Shown here: positions 38,250 through 49,105 of the stretch, in pieces
Numbering within the stretch: the first letter of the stretch is position 1
Layout: the number at the start of each line of letters is the position of its first letter
From: Shinisaurus crocodilurus
Taxonomy: Eukaryota > Chordata > Lepidosauria > Squamata > Shinisauridae
Direction: 5' to 3'
DNA: 64,000 bases
Assembly: GCA_021292165.1 (NCBI GenBank)
Contig: JAHFWL010001196.1
Span: forward strand, 1,178,001 to 1,242,000
Position numbers and translations under genes: made by a program
The notes under the pieces: model-generated
What the model was told of the DNA's origin: nothing
Databases searched by the model: none
What the model saw: only the letters and a program-made list of their open reading frames with translations

Positions 38250-38750
38250 CAGGGGTGAACAACCCTTTTGGCCCCAAGGATGAAATTGGGGGTCTGCTGG
38301 GGGGGGTTCGTGTGTGTGTGTGTGTGTACATGCATGCACACTCCATTCACACAGTTCTTGGTCTTTCAGTGACAGCATCTGTTCCGTGTCACAGTATCAA
38401 AGTGCTGAAGCCCCCTCCCCAGCTCCCCCAACCTGTTTGCCAAAATGAGACAGGAAAAACACTATGGGAAAGGATCTATGGTTCCAGCTACAGAAGCCTA
38501 GTTCCTAGACTATCCCCAGAGCATCCTAGGAAGCTAGCAGGAACCTTCAAGCACTGTTTCCTAGGACACTCCAGGGACATTCTAGGAATGAGGCTTCTAT
38601 GGCAGGAACCATAAAGCCTGTTCCTAGAGCAATTGTCTTTCTCCCCCCCCCCCCCTTTATTCAGTGGTCACAGATGCTGTGATTCTGGAGGCCACAAGAC
38701 AAGGCTTGGAGGGCTGCCTGCAGCCATGGGCTGCACGTTAGACACCCCTG
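38250..38750. mobile_element. hAT-type element, 501 bp (CAGGGGTGAACAAC ends)
   Basis: The left end is CAGGGGTGAACAACCC and the right end GTTAGACACCCCTG. The flanks ctccagtg (38242-38249) and ctctagtg (38751-38758) differ by one C/T change. A (GT)n run and an internal repetitive TTCCTAGxxxxTCCAGxGxCAT pattern (38500-38590) lie inside. Non-coding. Confidence 0.85.
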
Positions 38751-38759
38751 CTCTAGTGT

Positions 38760-39105
38760 TTCTTCCAGAATTGGTGTATCCATTCCATGCATCCTGCTTC
38801 CAGGCCAGCTTCACCTTGCTTGAGCCCCTAATTAGCTAAGGATACCCATGTGTCTTATAGAGGAAGCCTGGTCTTCACACTTAATGGCCTTAATTTGTCC
38901 TTATTGAGGACAACAAATAAGCAAATCTAATTGGCTACATACTGTCATATTATCAGATCCATTACATGATCCCTGATTGGCTGTGATCACTTGAGGAAAA
39001 AAGGGGAGTGGCTGCTGAAGCAGCAGCATAGGGGAAGGGCATGCTTTTGCACATTTGAGATCAGCCACAAAAGTGGGGTACTATGAAGGGGTTTTCAGGG
39101 ATTCA
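38760..39105. other. No recognised feature
   Basis: Nothing shared with other parts of the window. Confidence 0.3.
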
Positions 39106-39275
39106 TAGAATCATAGAACAGTAGAGTTGGAAGCGGTCTATAAGGCCATCGAGTCCAACCCCCTGCTCCATGCAGGAGAACAGATGTGGGCAGCCCAGGC
39201 AGTCACCCCTCCAAGCACTGACCTGGCTCATACCTGCTTAGCTTCAGGGCAATCCCATCCTTGCAAATCACAACT
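39106..39275 (-). mobile_element. CR1 LINE 3' end
   Basis: TTCATAGAATCATAGAACAG, GTAGAGTTGGAAGC, AAGGCCATCGAGTCC and CCCCCTGCTCCATGCAGG are the CR1 3' UTR in reverse, ending in CATAGAATCATAG-type tail units. GCAGTCACCCCTCCAAGCAC extends it a little further 5'. Confidence 0.85.
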
Positions 39276-39451
39276 TTTTCACTGATAAGCAGACCCATAG
39301 AACATTTGGTTCAGCCCTACTATGGAAGTTTATAAAACTATATCCACAAAACAATGAAGACTTGACACTTGTTTTAAACAATGCAATCTGGGTTGCTTAC
39401 TAATGCAAATGGCATCCCAATAAATCAAACCTGGGTGTCATAGCCTTTGCC

Positions 39452-39565
39452 AACCTGGGTTGGACTACAACAGCTCTCATCATCTTTGACACATTGGGCA
39501 TGCTGGCAGGGAAAGATGGGAATTGTTCCTCAAAAACATCTGGGGAACCCAGGTTGGCAGGCTGC
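39452..39565. mobile_element. Short palindromic hAT-type element
   Basis: TGCCAACCTGGGTTGGAC at the left and GAACCCAGGTTGGCA at the right are inverted repeats, with GGCATGCTGGCAGGGAAAGATGG inside. The flanking duplication is unclear. Confidence 0.6.
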
Positions 39566-40239
39566 CATAGAATCACAGCAGGTGAACAATTATTCTGTGC
39601 TTGTAGCACAGAACAAAGATCCATCCCAAAACACTGAGAAATATTCACAAGCATTGTTTTTTTTCTATATGCAAGTAGCTGTTTTTAGTTGTATTTACTT
39701 AGGAATATTGGGCAACTTTTTCCATGTCGCTCTCTTGAGTTTCTTCCTTAGTGAAAACACAACTTACCTGATGCACACAGGGAACAAGCTCAACTTGAGC
39801 CTCAGGTTTTAATACGAGGCCGAGATAGTATTAAAATCCTTGGCCAAAATAAACAGCAGGTGGAAAATGAATATAGCTCAATTGGCTTCATCTGAAAACC
39901 CTAAATGCGACAGCTGAGACCTTCATCTAGAAATAGATCCAATAAGAAGTGGACAAAATCCATGCAGCTTTTGGATAATAAACACCAACGTCTCATCTCT
40001 TTTCTGTGGGGACATAAAATCTTGTCCTTTTAAAGAATGAAATTATTTTGTTCAATCTCCAGGGCATGGTTTGAAAGGAGGAAGGAAGAAGGCACCTAGC
40101 TAAGTCTGGATGACCCATTTTCATAAAAGAAAATTAAAGATATTCCTGTGACTTTATATGGGCAAAGGTGGAAAAACTATGAGAAGAGAAGTGGTGGGAG
40201 GGCAAGAAAGGGGCAAAGGGCAGAGAAAGGACAGAACAG
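39566..40239. other. No recognised feature
   Basis: AT-rich; nothing shared or coding was recognised. Confidence 0.3.
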
Positions 40240-40570
40240 TTTATGTATTTATTGTTGAGTTATTAGATTTATAAATTGCCCCCTCCACCTACCAGGCACC
40301 TGGGGGTGATGTACAATTAAAAAAAAACACATTAAAACTTCATATAAAACTGTGAAACTCATCCAATAAAAACGTCCAATAAAATAAGAGTGGCATTAAA
40401 CTTGAAGAGCAACAAGGCACTGTTCAGTGTTAAAACCCCAGCAGAATAAAATAGTCTTCACTGCTGATCTAAAGTGAAATAAGGAAGGGGCCAACCATGC
40501 ACACACCCTCAGGAGGAAATTCCACAATCAGGGTGCTGGTACTGAAAAGACCCTTTCTTGAGTTTGTGTT
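40240..40570 (-). mobile_element. L2-like LINE 3' end, minus strand
   Basis: On the plus strand GGAAATTCCACAATCAGGGTGC is the reverse of the C-terminal LWNxLP-type codons. It is preceded by a 3' UTR with ACCTGGGGGTGATGTACAATT and by a degraded TTTAT tail at 40240. It is old and broken. Confidence 0.6.
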
Positions 40571-40649
40571 TTTGATCAGTGCTTCTCCTTTTCTAGTCCC
40601 ATGCATTCAGAACCTGGGATTTCTGAAAATCCAGTAATTTCTGTCTATG

Positions 40650-40651
<2 letters not shown>

Positions 40652-40682
<31 letters not shown>
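40652..40682 (+). repeat. (CA)n microsatellite
   Basis: About 15 CA units. Confidence 0.95.
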
Positions 40683-40686
<4 letters not shown>

Positions 40687-40699
40687 TGAGGGTGCCTGC

Positions 40700-40925
40700 T
40701 ACCCTCTGAACTTGGATTATTGCAGGCATCCTATTGAGGATGGGAGGAGCATGGCGGATTGGATATCCGGCACACTCCCATTGCCCTCAAAAACATCTAG
40801 ATGGCGGATTTTGGCCATCTAGATGTTTTTCCTTTCTTCGTGAGAAGGCGAGGCTGAGGCACCTCCTGGATTCTCAGAATCAGGTGGAGCCTCACCCCTA
40901 CCCTACCCGCCCCCAGGAATCCCTC
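40700..40925. mobile_element. Family G-like fragment with short palindromes
   Basis: CATCCTATTGAGGATGGGAGG, CTCAAAAACATCTAGATGGCGG, mirrored GGCCATCTAGATGTTTTTCC, and CCCGCCCCCAGGAATCCCTCC resemble family G distantly. The hairpin at 40786-40830 is strong. Confidence 0.35.
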
Positions 40926-40927
40926 CC

Positions 40928-41345
40928 CCATAGAATAATAGAATCACAGAAAAGTAGAGTTGGATAGGGCCTACAAGGCCATCGAATCCAACCCCCTGCT
41001 CAATGCAGGAATCCAGGTCAAAGCATCCCTGACAGAGGGCTGTCCAGCTGCACCTTGAATGCCTCCAGAGTGGGAGAGCCCACCACCTCCCTAGGTAGTT
41101 GGTTCCATTGGCGTATTGCTCGGACAGTCAGGAAATTTTTCCTGATGTTTAGGTGGAATCTAGGTTCCTGTAACTTGAGCCCATTATTCCGAGTCCTGCA
41201 AACATGAAGAAGTCGAAGACGGAAGTGCAAGAAGTGCAAAGACAGCAGACCGTCTTCAGTTCCCTGTGGTTCCCTGCTGGTGCGTAAAGAACCACACCGG
41301 TCATGAGCTGGGATGGGTGGCATGGATGCTCTGCAGTGCTGCATC
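40928..41345 (-). mobile_element. CR1 LINE 3' end with reverse transcriptase C-terminus
   Basis: The frame 41018-41344 (minus) encodes LQEPRFHLNIRKNFLTVRAI, RQWNQLPREVVGSPTLEAF and KVQLDSPLSG, the conserved CR1 C-terminus. The 3' UTR with CAACCCCCTGCTCAATGCAGG and a TAGAATAATAGAATC tail follows to 40928. The 5' side is truncated at about 41345. Confidence 0.9.
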
Positions 41346-41800
41346 CTAGGAAAAGATTTCTGAGGTCACAGGGTCTTCCAGCCCCAATCCTATGTCCCCC
41401 AGACAAGGTCAGAGGGACAAAGGATTGCACCCTAAAGTGATCATTACTCATGTATGTTTGTGCCCTTCTCAGACACTGTACAAACCCATGGAAGGGAATG
41501 GGAAAGCATATATGCATGTTGCACACACATGCTGCAGTACGCTGATAAGACCCCACGTACAAACACCATGGGATGGTTGAGAATTTTGTTTCAGTTCATT
41601 TTTCATAAAAATTCACCAACATTTGCAAGGTTCTCCATATTCAGGACAAAAAGGAACCTGAGATCTTAAAAATCCGAACATGGGTGAAACCAAAACTGAC
41701 ATCTTTGTCCATCCAGGCACAGCACTTGGACTGCTTTGCTCTTAAAAATCTGGGTTTCAATCCCTGTGTACTATTCAGCCATGTTGGAGATGCTGAATTA
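41346..41800. other. Unassigned; possible GGGATG-3 relic
   Basis: About 41570-41730 has TGGTTGAGAATTTTGTTTCAG, TTCATAAAAATTCACCAAC and ends TTTGTCCATCCAGG, weakly like that group. No genes. Confidence 0.3.
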
Positions 41801-41900
41801 GGGTTGCCACCTGAGTTGTTGTTGTTTTTTCTGACAGGTTCCTTTTCTTTAAGAACTATACGGCAGGCAGGTTCAACATGGCCCTTTCCATACTGGGAAT
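41801..41900 (+). mobile_element. Dispersed repeat (TTAGGGTTGCCACCT family)
   Basis: TTAGGGTTGCCACCT, TTTTTTCTGACAGGTTCC, TTCTTTAAGAAC and ATACGGCAGGCAGG recur in reverse complement at 53580-53680, so this is a repeat, possibly another hAT-type family. A GTTGTTGTT expansion is present. Confidence 0.5.
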
Positions 41901-42124
41901 AGCTGTCCCTGTTGAATTTGGCTGGTGCAGATGGGTGAGAATTTCATTTCAGTTCATTGTTTGTAAGAATTCCCCCCCCCAAAAAAAATCACACATTTCT
42001 TCATATTTGGGAGGGAAACAACTTGACTTTTAAAAAAAAAAAAAATGAATGCAGGAGAAAGTGAAACTGGCATATTCTCACAGGGAGAATAGTTAACACA
42101 AAATCCTACAATGTCCCTCTAGGG

Positions 42125-42249
42125 CAGGGGTGTGCAACTTGTGGATCTCCAGATGTTTGGGCATGCAGTTCCCATAATCCCTCAGCTGGCTGGGGCTGAT
42201 GGGAGTTGTAGGCCAAAACATTTGGAAGGCCACAAGTTGCCCATTCCTG
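42125..42249. mobile_element. Short hAT-type element, 125 bp
   Basis: CAGGGGTGTGCAACTTGTGG at the left and CCACAAGTTGCCCATTCCTG at the right. An exact 8-bp duplication, ctctaggg, flanks it at 42117-42124 and 42250-42257. The palindromic core holds CTGGCTGGGGCTGATGGGAG. Confidence 0.93.
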
Positions 42250-42259
42250 CTCTAGGGTG

Positions 42260-43110
42260 ACATACGTACTCACACATGTTCTGTTACTAGATCTTCTAAC
42301 TGGATGTTTTCAGTGTGGAGCTAGGAGAGTTCTTCCCATGAATTTGCTGCAATGAGTTCTCCATCACTGTTTTCTACAGTCCCCAGGAGATGAAAGAACA
42401 GAAACATCTGATTGCTGACTAGTTCCTAAAAGCAGTCATTTGAGCCAGGGGAGAAAAAAAGGAGAGATCAATTAAACATGTAACAAGGGGGAAGAGATAA
42501 CATCAGACATATGAAGCAGGAAATCTTAAGTATCTTGGCTTGTTTCACAGAGACTGAAACCCTAACCGGGGCCTGCTGTTAGCCCAATCTGCCAGAAGAA
42601 AGAGTGCAATTAGCCTGTGTGTTTGTCATCTTCTTCCTGTTCTCGATGGGATACTCCTTACTCGTTTGGGAGGCAGGGCATTTAGCTTCAAAGTGCTGGA
42701 GAGGAATGCTCTCCATGGACCCCACAGTGTTGCTTCTCTTGGTTACTCAGATGGATAAGCCTATTAACGTCTGATGAGGAGAAGACCAACAGGATGCCAT
42801 GAAAGAAAGCCCTAGTGAGGTCTGGACTTGGAATGTTGTGGGCTGTCAGGTTCTACATTATCACTGGGTCCCCTGACCCAGCCGTTCCACTAGATTATGG
42901 TCGGGTCCTTCCAGTGGACCTGGAGAAAGAAAGAGAGAGAGGAGAGAGGGCTGCCCTGGCAGGCACTTGCAGCAGCAGTGCGGGGGGGGGGGACCTGGGG
43001 ATGGGGGGAGAAATGAAAGAAGCTATTCTACCACCACTGCTTAGGGTGAGGCCCCACCCCAAAGAACCCTCTGGAGAATAGGTATCAGACACTTTGAGTG
43101 GGGCAGTTCA
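42260..43110. other. No recognised feature
   Basis: Non-repetitive within the window. The frame at 42815-43081 has no recognisable motif. G-run near 42981-42990. Confidence 0.3.
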
Positions 43111-43119
43111 CGTGATGAG

Positions 43120-43317
43120 CGGTAGAAGCTGATGTCTCCAATGTCAGTGGGGGCAGGGTATCCACTCTGGGTTTCATTAAAGGAGCTGTACATGGTGCTG
43201 AACCCTACCCCACCTCCAAAATAGGATCAGCACCATGGATTGTTCCTTAAACGTCCAGACTGCAACCCGGAGTGGATACACTGCCCCACTGGCGGTGGAC
43301 GCCACCAGCCTCCACTG
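43120..43317. mobile_element. Foldback hAT element
   Basis: The left arm CTCCAATGTCAGTGGG, TATCCACTCTGGG, AAAGGAGCTGTACATGG mirrors the right arm CCATGGATTGTTCCTT, CCGGAGTGGATACACTGCCC, GCCACCAGCCTCCACTG. The flanks gtgatgag (43112-43119) and aggatgag (43318-43325) agree at 6 of 8 bases. Confidence 0.75.
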
Positions 43318-43366
43318 AGGATGAGTCCAAATTATGAACTTCCCAGTCCCCAGTCACAGACACCAC

Positions 43367-43603
43367 CAGGGGAGGCTGGTGACTCTTATTCCAGTGGGGG
43401 GGGGTCCTTCTCTCCATCGCGGATTCTGCAGCTTTCATTTGGAGCATCATAGCAGCTGTCCGTGGTGCTGAACCTGTCTTTGTGGTGGAGTTCAGCACCA
43501 CGGAGAGCTCCTATGAAGCTCTGCGTGAGAGCTGCAAAATCTGCGATGGAAGAGGAGCTCTCCCCCCTCCCCGAAATAGGAGGGTCACCACCAGCCTCTC
43601 CTG
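43367..43603. mobile_element. Foldback hAT element, 237 bp, exact duplication
   Basis: It begins CAGGGGAGGCTGGTGACTC and ends CACCAGCCTCTCCTG. An exact 8-bp duplication, gacaccac, flanks it at 43359-43366 and 43604-43611. The arms meet around GTGGTGCTGAAC...GTTCAGCACCAC. It belongs to the subfamily with TTCTCCATCGCGGATT arms, shared with 62732-62962. Confidence 0.93.
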
Positions 43604-43611
43604 GACACCAC

Positions 43612-44176
43612 CAGCTCCTGGTGTGGCTGAAGGATATAATGGCTTGTGGACCATCCGACTTCCCTCAGCCTGCCATGGCCGGGGGGTGAGGGTTGCCCCC
43701 TCAGTCCTCCTTCTGGCCTTCTTCCCGCCTAGCTGCTTCCGAGGTATGTGCCTGCTGTCAACCCGAGCACCCAACACGCCCCGCTTTTGTACGGTGATGC
43801 AATGAAGATACAAGGTCTGTGGTTCGATGAGACCCACGCTCCTTCTAAACTAGTATGCTAACTGACATGGATGTATTCGGGATCTGAACGTCCCTTTCAG
43901 CTCTGATTTGCCAGGCTTGGTTGGGGTGCGCGCGTGTGCGAGGGGGTGGAATATGAAGCATTACAACTACAAGCTGTTCCAGCAAAGCTTCCCTAAACAG
44001 ATAATCGGATTTGCATAATTGGCCACCGCTGGGACTTGAATAATTCAGCGACACACCAGCCCTGTTTGTAAGAGGCAGGCAGAGCCATTAACTGTGTCAA
44101 CTCATCGCTCCCAATACCACTGTCCCTGGGCTTGATCCCAACCCACCCTATGAGAGGAGTGCTCCAAAAATCTGAA
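43612..44176. other. No recognised feature
   Basis: GC-rich at the left, then balanced. The frames at 43462-43805 and the opposite-strand 43511-43837 overlap the foldback or have no motif. Confidence 0.3.
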
Positions 44177-44313
44177 GGGTGCAATCATACGCCTGTTTAG
44201 ACTGGGGGGAAAAAGTCGTACAACTCCCAGCATGCCCCAGCCAGCATAGCTGGCTGGGGCGTGCTGGGAGTTGTAGGACTATTTTTCTGTCTAAACATGA
44301 CAGCATTGCACCC
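44177..44313. mobile_element. Small hairpin element (GTGCAATC ends)
   Basis: GGGTGCAATCATACGCCTG, TTTAGACTGG and its mirror CTGTCTAAACATGACAGCAT, TTGCACCC enclose a 25-bp near-perfect inverted core (CCCAGCATGCCCCAGCCAGC against GCTGGGGCGTGCTGGG). Same family as 34798 and 62214. Confidence 0.8.
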
Positions 44314-44598
44314 TAAGACAACTTGATGCACCCTAAGACGATTGTACCCTAAGACAACTTGATGCCTGAACCACCAAAGTAGCTGTCCTGCTAGAACCTT
44401 CCAGAGAGGAAGAGCAGTCCCAGGGTGGGCAGCAAAGCCACAGAAGCCTCCATGAGGAAGTAACGGCTCAGTCTGGAAGGATGCTCCTCCACCACCATGC
44501 CAAGCTTAAATACTCCAGCCCCACCTGGAGTGCACACCTGGGTAACAGAGCATGGCCCCTTTAACTCTCAGCCATGCACCTTCCAGGACTACTGAAAC
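44314..44598. other. No recognised feature
   Basis: A short duplicated phrase (ACCCTAAGAC, AACTTGATGC) repeats three times at 44310-44365. Otherwise nothing. Confidence 0.4.
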
Positions 44599-44712
44599 CA
44601 GCCTTCCTCAACCTTGTGCTCTCCAGATGTTTTGGATGGTAGCTCCAGACAACCCCAACCTGCATGACAAATGTCGAGGGACTAAACATCTGGTTGGGGA
44701 ACTTCACTTGAA
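44599..44712. mobile_element. Short palindromic hAT-type element, aged
   Basis: CAGCCTTCCTCAACCTTGTG, CCAGATGTTTTGGATGGTAG, ACAACCCCAACCTGCATGAC and CATCTGGTTGGGGAAC follow the CAGCCTTCCCCAACCT group. The right terminus is decayed. Confidence 0.55.
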
Positions 44713-44877
44713 TTGACTTAAACCCTCAGCTGCCTCCAGTCCAATGCTGGAGAGATGCTCCAAGCTCCTTCCGGCAGCCCCTCACATTCGGTGTCTAATA
44801 TCATCAAGGACGGTGCCATAGTCTGGGTTCTACAAGGGAAAATTCCTTCTCCCACAAACTGCACCTCTGATGTAGGA

Positions 44878-45240
44878 ATGGTCAAATTTCTCAATTTCAG
44901 ATTCTCCCAGTTTCTTATTTTTCCAATCTGAAGTCCAGTTCTTCTCAAACTTTGAGAATTGTTCTCCAGTCTTCAGTTCATTTCATCCCAAACTCTGAGA
45001 ATTCATTTTCAAAGGTTCACATGAAGACACATGGGCATTGTGGTACACATTTCTCCTAATACATGCATTATTATTATTTTTTGCGTTGTTGCCTCATATG
45101 CACAATTTTTGGAGGCCAATTTCCTAGAATAATTCATTTTTAACATTATTTTCCCTAATAAGCACATGTTGGCATGGATGTTTTGATTGGAGAACTCCAT
45201 CACAAAATTCTGGTAACTGAGGATAGCTGAGTTTCAGGGT
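44878..45240. mobile_element. GGGATG-3-like AT-rich relic, reversed units
   Basis: GGAATGGTCAAATTTCTC at the left; GTACACATTTCTCCTAATACATGC and ATTTTCCCTAATAAGCACATG are reversed versions of the AT-rich units. No right terminus was identified. Confidence 0.45.
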
Positions 45241-45309
45241 GCATAGTGGTTCAAAAGAAACTGCAATGTTTGGTAAGTTCTTCTTAATATGTGAATGCAA
45301 CACATTATA

Positions 45310-45764
45310 GGGATGTATGAGAACTTTCTTTCAGTTCACTTTTTATTAGGATTTTCCCAGTTCACACCTTCCAGAGTCCAGACCAAACATAGGCTCAGAT
45401 GCAATCTGCAGTCAAAGTCCATAGATTTCTGAGCTTCCACTGTGATTCACGGAGAAAAAAAAATGCCTTCAACAGCATGCGTACATTTCAAAAATGCATT
45501 CATTTCAAAATGCATACATATCCAAATATTGCAAAATGAGTACATTTCAAAAATGCATATCTTTTTTTTTTCAAAAAAAAAGTGCATAATTGATGTGTAC
45601 ATTTGAAAAAAAATATGCACAGAAATACTCATGGATTTTCATGAAAAAAGAAAAAAAAAAAACCAAAGCTCGCAATCTGATATGGACTCCAGTTGGGAAC
45701 TAGGTTTGAGATGGAATTCAGAGACGTTTGGTGACCTCGAGTTTTGTTGATTTGCATATCCCTA
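45310..45764. mobile_element. GGGATG-3 element
   Basis: It starts TAGGGATGTATGAGAAC and ends TTTGCATATCCCTA. Inside, TTTCAAAAATGCATTCATTTC and AAAATGCATACATATCC repeat four or five times. The flanking sequence shows no clear duplication. Confidence 0.65.
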
Positions 45765-45769
45765 CTGAA

Positions 45770-46395
45770 ACATTGAGCTGGGCCTACTCTTATGTCCTGA
45801 ATCAGGTGGGCAACATCATGTCTATTTTACAGTCCATGTATAACTTGTAATAGTTTCTGCACTCTCAAGATTAAAGCACCTAGTACCAAAAGCAACTGGG
45901 GATAGAACAGGGAACTTTGGGGTCTGTGTGCAGCCGCCCTGTGTGGTGAGCTATTATCATTGCAGCTTGGAATGTCTACTTGTCGATGAAGTATCCCCAG
46001 GCACTTCAGTGGCCCTGCCCATCAAGACTGCCCACTGGAACCCTCCTGGACAGGAAGGGCTACAAAGGGGTTCTGGTTTGGCTGTAACCTTGCTTTAGTA
46101 ACGTCGTTCTTCCTGCTCCTGCTGTGTTTCTCTCAGGCTCTGCTCCTGGATCACCTCTGACACTTCCTTTCAGCTCATCCTTGATATGGCATGGGAGCAG
46201 TGATGCAGCTGGGGCTGGACCTTGGGGGCAAAGGCAAAGACCAGGACACCACACAGCCCTAGAGGGCCTAGCTGACAACCCTGAAAGTGGCAGGTGCAGA
46301 AGCAAACTCCATTTTATTCCTGCTGTAGTCATGGTGGCGCTATGATTTCGGTAAGCTTAAAGCGCAAAATGTCATGTGTTCAGAGTGGTGCTTAT
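45770..46395. other. No recognised feature
   Basis: Balanced-composition sequence; no repeat or coding motif found. Confidence 0.3.
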
Positions 46396-46399
46396 TTTG

Positions 46400-46744
46400 T
46401 AGGGATGTGCATGGGGCTCGATTGGGGGGGTGGAAGTCCGGACGAACTCACCAGGCTCAACACACACACACACACACCCAAAAAAACTCTGCTTGCCCTA
46501 CCTTTTCCCTCCCTGGCTTGACTCGCATTCTCGTGAGCCAAGCCGGGGAAAGCGACTTCCGGGTTCTGGCTCTTCTACGTCGTTTACGTAGGAAGTGGCC
46601 TAATTTGCACGAATTAGGCTGCAAATTGCACAGATTGGGCTGTTTTCTATGTAAACAATGTCGTGCCGGGGACCCGGAAGTTCGGCTGGCGCTCGCGCTC
46701 AGCTCGCGCACCACGAGTCGAGTGCCGGGTGGGTCGCCCATCCT
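46400..46744. mobile_element. GGGATG-1 element
   Basis: It starts TAGGGATGTGCATGGGGCTCG and ends GGGTCGCCCATCCTTA. It contains a (CA)n run, TTCTCGTGAGCCAAGCCGGGG, a hairpin (TACGTCGTTTACGTAGGAAG against TTTTCTATGTAAACAATGTC) and a right subterminal CACGAGTCGAGTGCCGGG. Confidence 0.75.
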
Positions 46745-47650
46745 TATGTTTGTTTTGTTTGTCTGTTTTTCAAATCGTGATTGGCAAACAGTGTTGTTGT
46801 TGTTGTTGTTGTTGTAGTAACATCCCAGTAATGCAGAAGCAGTTTGAAAGCATGAATGGCAGCGGACCGGGGGGGCGGGGGGGAGAGAAGAGAAACGTCT
46901 GTTGTGCGCTTCACAACTGAAGTAATTAACACATGGCCACAGTAAAGGGGGGCCCCGTAGGACTGTTAAAGTCCAGAGTCAAACATTATCTAGCTGCATC
47001 ACTGCATGGGAGAAGACATGAGTATTGACATTTCATTAGAAATAGTAACATGGACAGTCCCAATTTGCTTCCATTGCATAGCCTGCCTGTGGCTGTCACT
47101 AGAACGCCCTGTTAGCACAGTCTTTGCAGTCAACGCACACTGACCTGGGATTTTGTTTGGGCTACCAGCCAGAAACCTTGTCAATGGCATTTTTCCCCAC
47201 ATATTTTCATCTGCTTGGCAATTTATATATATATATTTTATCCCTGTGAAATCTCAGCTTCTTTGCTTATACCCTGAGGTGATTCACTGGGTAGAACAAA
47301 ACTTACTCGCAATCTCTCTCTTTTTTAAAAAAAAAGAAGAATATAGCAAGATTATAAAAAGAGAGAAGGAAGGAAATCAAATGGCATCTTTACACAAGCA
47401 TCAGCTGCCCCACTGAAAATTTCCACTCGTCTGAATTCCCCCCTGGATTGAAGTTCTGGATTGCATGCTCATGTTTCTGAAGTGGAATGAATGAATTAGG
47501 GAAACTAATGTGTCGGGGGGGGGGGATTCTCACTGGGATCCCCATGTGCTGTGGCTCTGACGAAAATTGTCCCCAATGCATGGTATTCTTAATGCCAGAT
47601 GTGGTTGCTAAACCACACACTTGGTAAGATCTGGTGTAGACCTTAGAACT
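46745..47650. other. Unassigned; short (TTG)n
   Basis: (TTG)n lies at about 46792-46818, and there are G-runs at 46869-46883 and 47514-47525. No genes. Confidence 0.35.
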
Positions 47651-47652
47651 AG

Positions 47653-47780
47653 CCACTCCCCAATCTGGTGCCTTCTGGATGTTTCGTACTTCAACGCCTA
47701 TCAGCCCCAGCCAGCCTGGTTAATGGTCAGGAATGCTCAGAGTTGTAGTATAAAACAACTGGAGAGCACTGGGTTGGGGG
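47653..47780. mobile_element. Short palindromic hAT-type element, aged
   Basis: CCACTCCCCAATCTGGTGCC, CTGGATGTTTCGTACTTCAA, CAGCCAGCCTGGTTAATGGTC and GAGCACTGGGTTGGGGG follow the common CAGCCTTCCCCAACCT order. Confidence 0.55.
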
Positions 47781-47784
47781 CGCT

Positions 47785-48451
47785 TGCCTTAGGATGTGGA
47801 ACTTCAGCAGATTAAAAGGATCCACTTGTAAGCCATGCTTTGAAGGAGGGAGCTGAAGTGGTCACAGGCTAGCACGGGCTAACGCGGGAGCCTCTGTCCA
47901 CCTTTTCCCCTTTTGTGGTTTAGTTCTGCTTATCTGTCAGTTTAGCAATTAATTTCCTGTTTTTACACACACACCCCGCACGCACAGAGTCGCGCGGGGG
48001 AGGGGAGGGGGATGTTCTCAGCTTCTGCAAAATTGTGCAAATTTGGAGCTGAGAACTGTGTATGTCTAGCTCGATTTGTGCAAATTGCGATTTGCGCAAA
48101 TCAGGGCTGACTTGTTAGATTTGAGTCATTGTTGTGGTTGTTCTTGTTGTTTTTCTTGTTGTTGTTCTTGTTGTAGCATTTAACATGAGAAGTATGGAAT
48201 CCTCCTCCTCTCACTGCATGTTCACGCACTCCACCTTCGCAACCTTGAATTTTGGACAGTTAATTGCAGATTTGTGCAAAATCTGGGCCTCTGCTTTGCA
48301 ATTTGTGCAAAGGGGTATGCTTGATCCACAAAGCTTAATTTTCAGGATTTGCTGAAGAACTAGAACACTAGCAGCACAGCAGCGAGTAAGGTGCTGACGT
48401 CTGGCTGCTGGGAGCCCTCGTTTGAAACTACCATTGGGTCTCACTCTTCTA
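47785..48451. other. No recognised feature
   Basis: A (TTG)-rich patch at 48130-48175, and TTTGTGCAAATTGCG words near 48070-48110, may be a scrap of GGGATG-2. No genes. Confidence 0.3.
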
Positions 48452-48500
48452 GTGCAATCCTATGCATGTCTACTCAGAAGTAAGTCCGGCTTAGTTCAAT
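48452..48500 (+). mobile_element. Dispersed repeat fragment (GTGCAATCCTATGCATGTC, TACTCAGAAG)
   Basis: AGTGCAATCCTATGCATGTC then TACTCAGAAGTAAGTCC recur, with changes, at 20637-20678. It is a small fragment of a dispersed family related at its end to the hairpin elements. Confidence 0.5.
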
Positions 48501-49105
48501 GTTAATTAGTCCCAGATAATTGTGTGTAGTGGAAATGTGGAAGACCAAGTGTCATTTCAAGGAGTTAGTGGTGCACAAATAGCTCCTTCTCATGTCTAGA
48601 CTTCCAGTTGGCCTGTTGCTTCTACTGGTTAGCTATGCTCCTTCCCATGCATTCCCAGGGCCAATTATCTGTTTGAGACTGTACAGCTCAAGGCCGGTAG
48701 ATAAGCCTCTGGTGAGATCTCAAGGTTGGCCACTTGTTGTTAGCAGAGTAGCTGGGATGGGAGTTATCCATGCTGGGCTGCCTGCTTGCCAGTTGTTAAG
48801 GCTAGTTTTCTCAGTTTGTAGGAAAGTACACATTCTCAAAGTCATTGGAGTATAGCCAGAATAGGATGGACCAATGGGAAAGTAAACGTGTCCCTGGGAC
48901 CCTCCCAAGTCATAAACTCGATGCAGGCCAATCCAGAAGGTGCTGCTTAAGCTAGGCCATTGAGGTACATTCATCACTGATTCTAAGGGGGTTCCCAGTG
49001 ACTGAAGAAATGCATGCTTCATGATCTTGCTCTGTGGTTGCTTGTTGCAATCATTCCATTGCAGTGTTCTGCTTTAATATTCTGCTTCTGTTTAATAAAT
49101 CATCA
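48501..49105. other. No recognised feature
   Basis: No repeat or frame with motifs. Confidence 0.3.

Noticed and set aside
46400..46744. An 8-bp target duplication for this GGGATG-1 copy
   Set aside because: The flanks (ttattttg and tgtttgtt) do not match well enough, so I did not claim one here or for 10502, 17409, 45310 and 54479.
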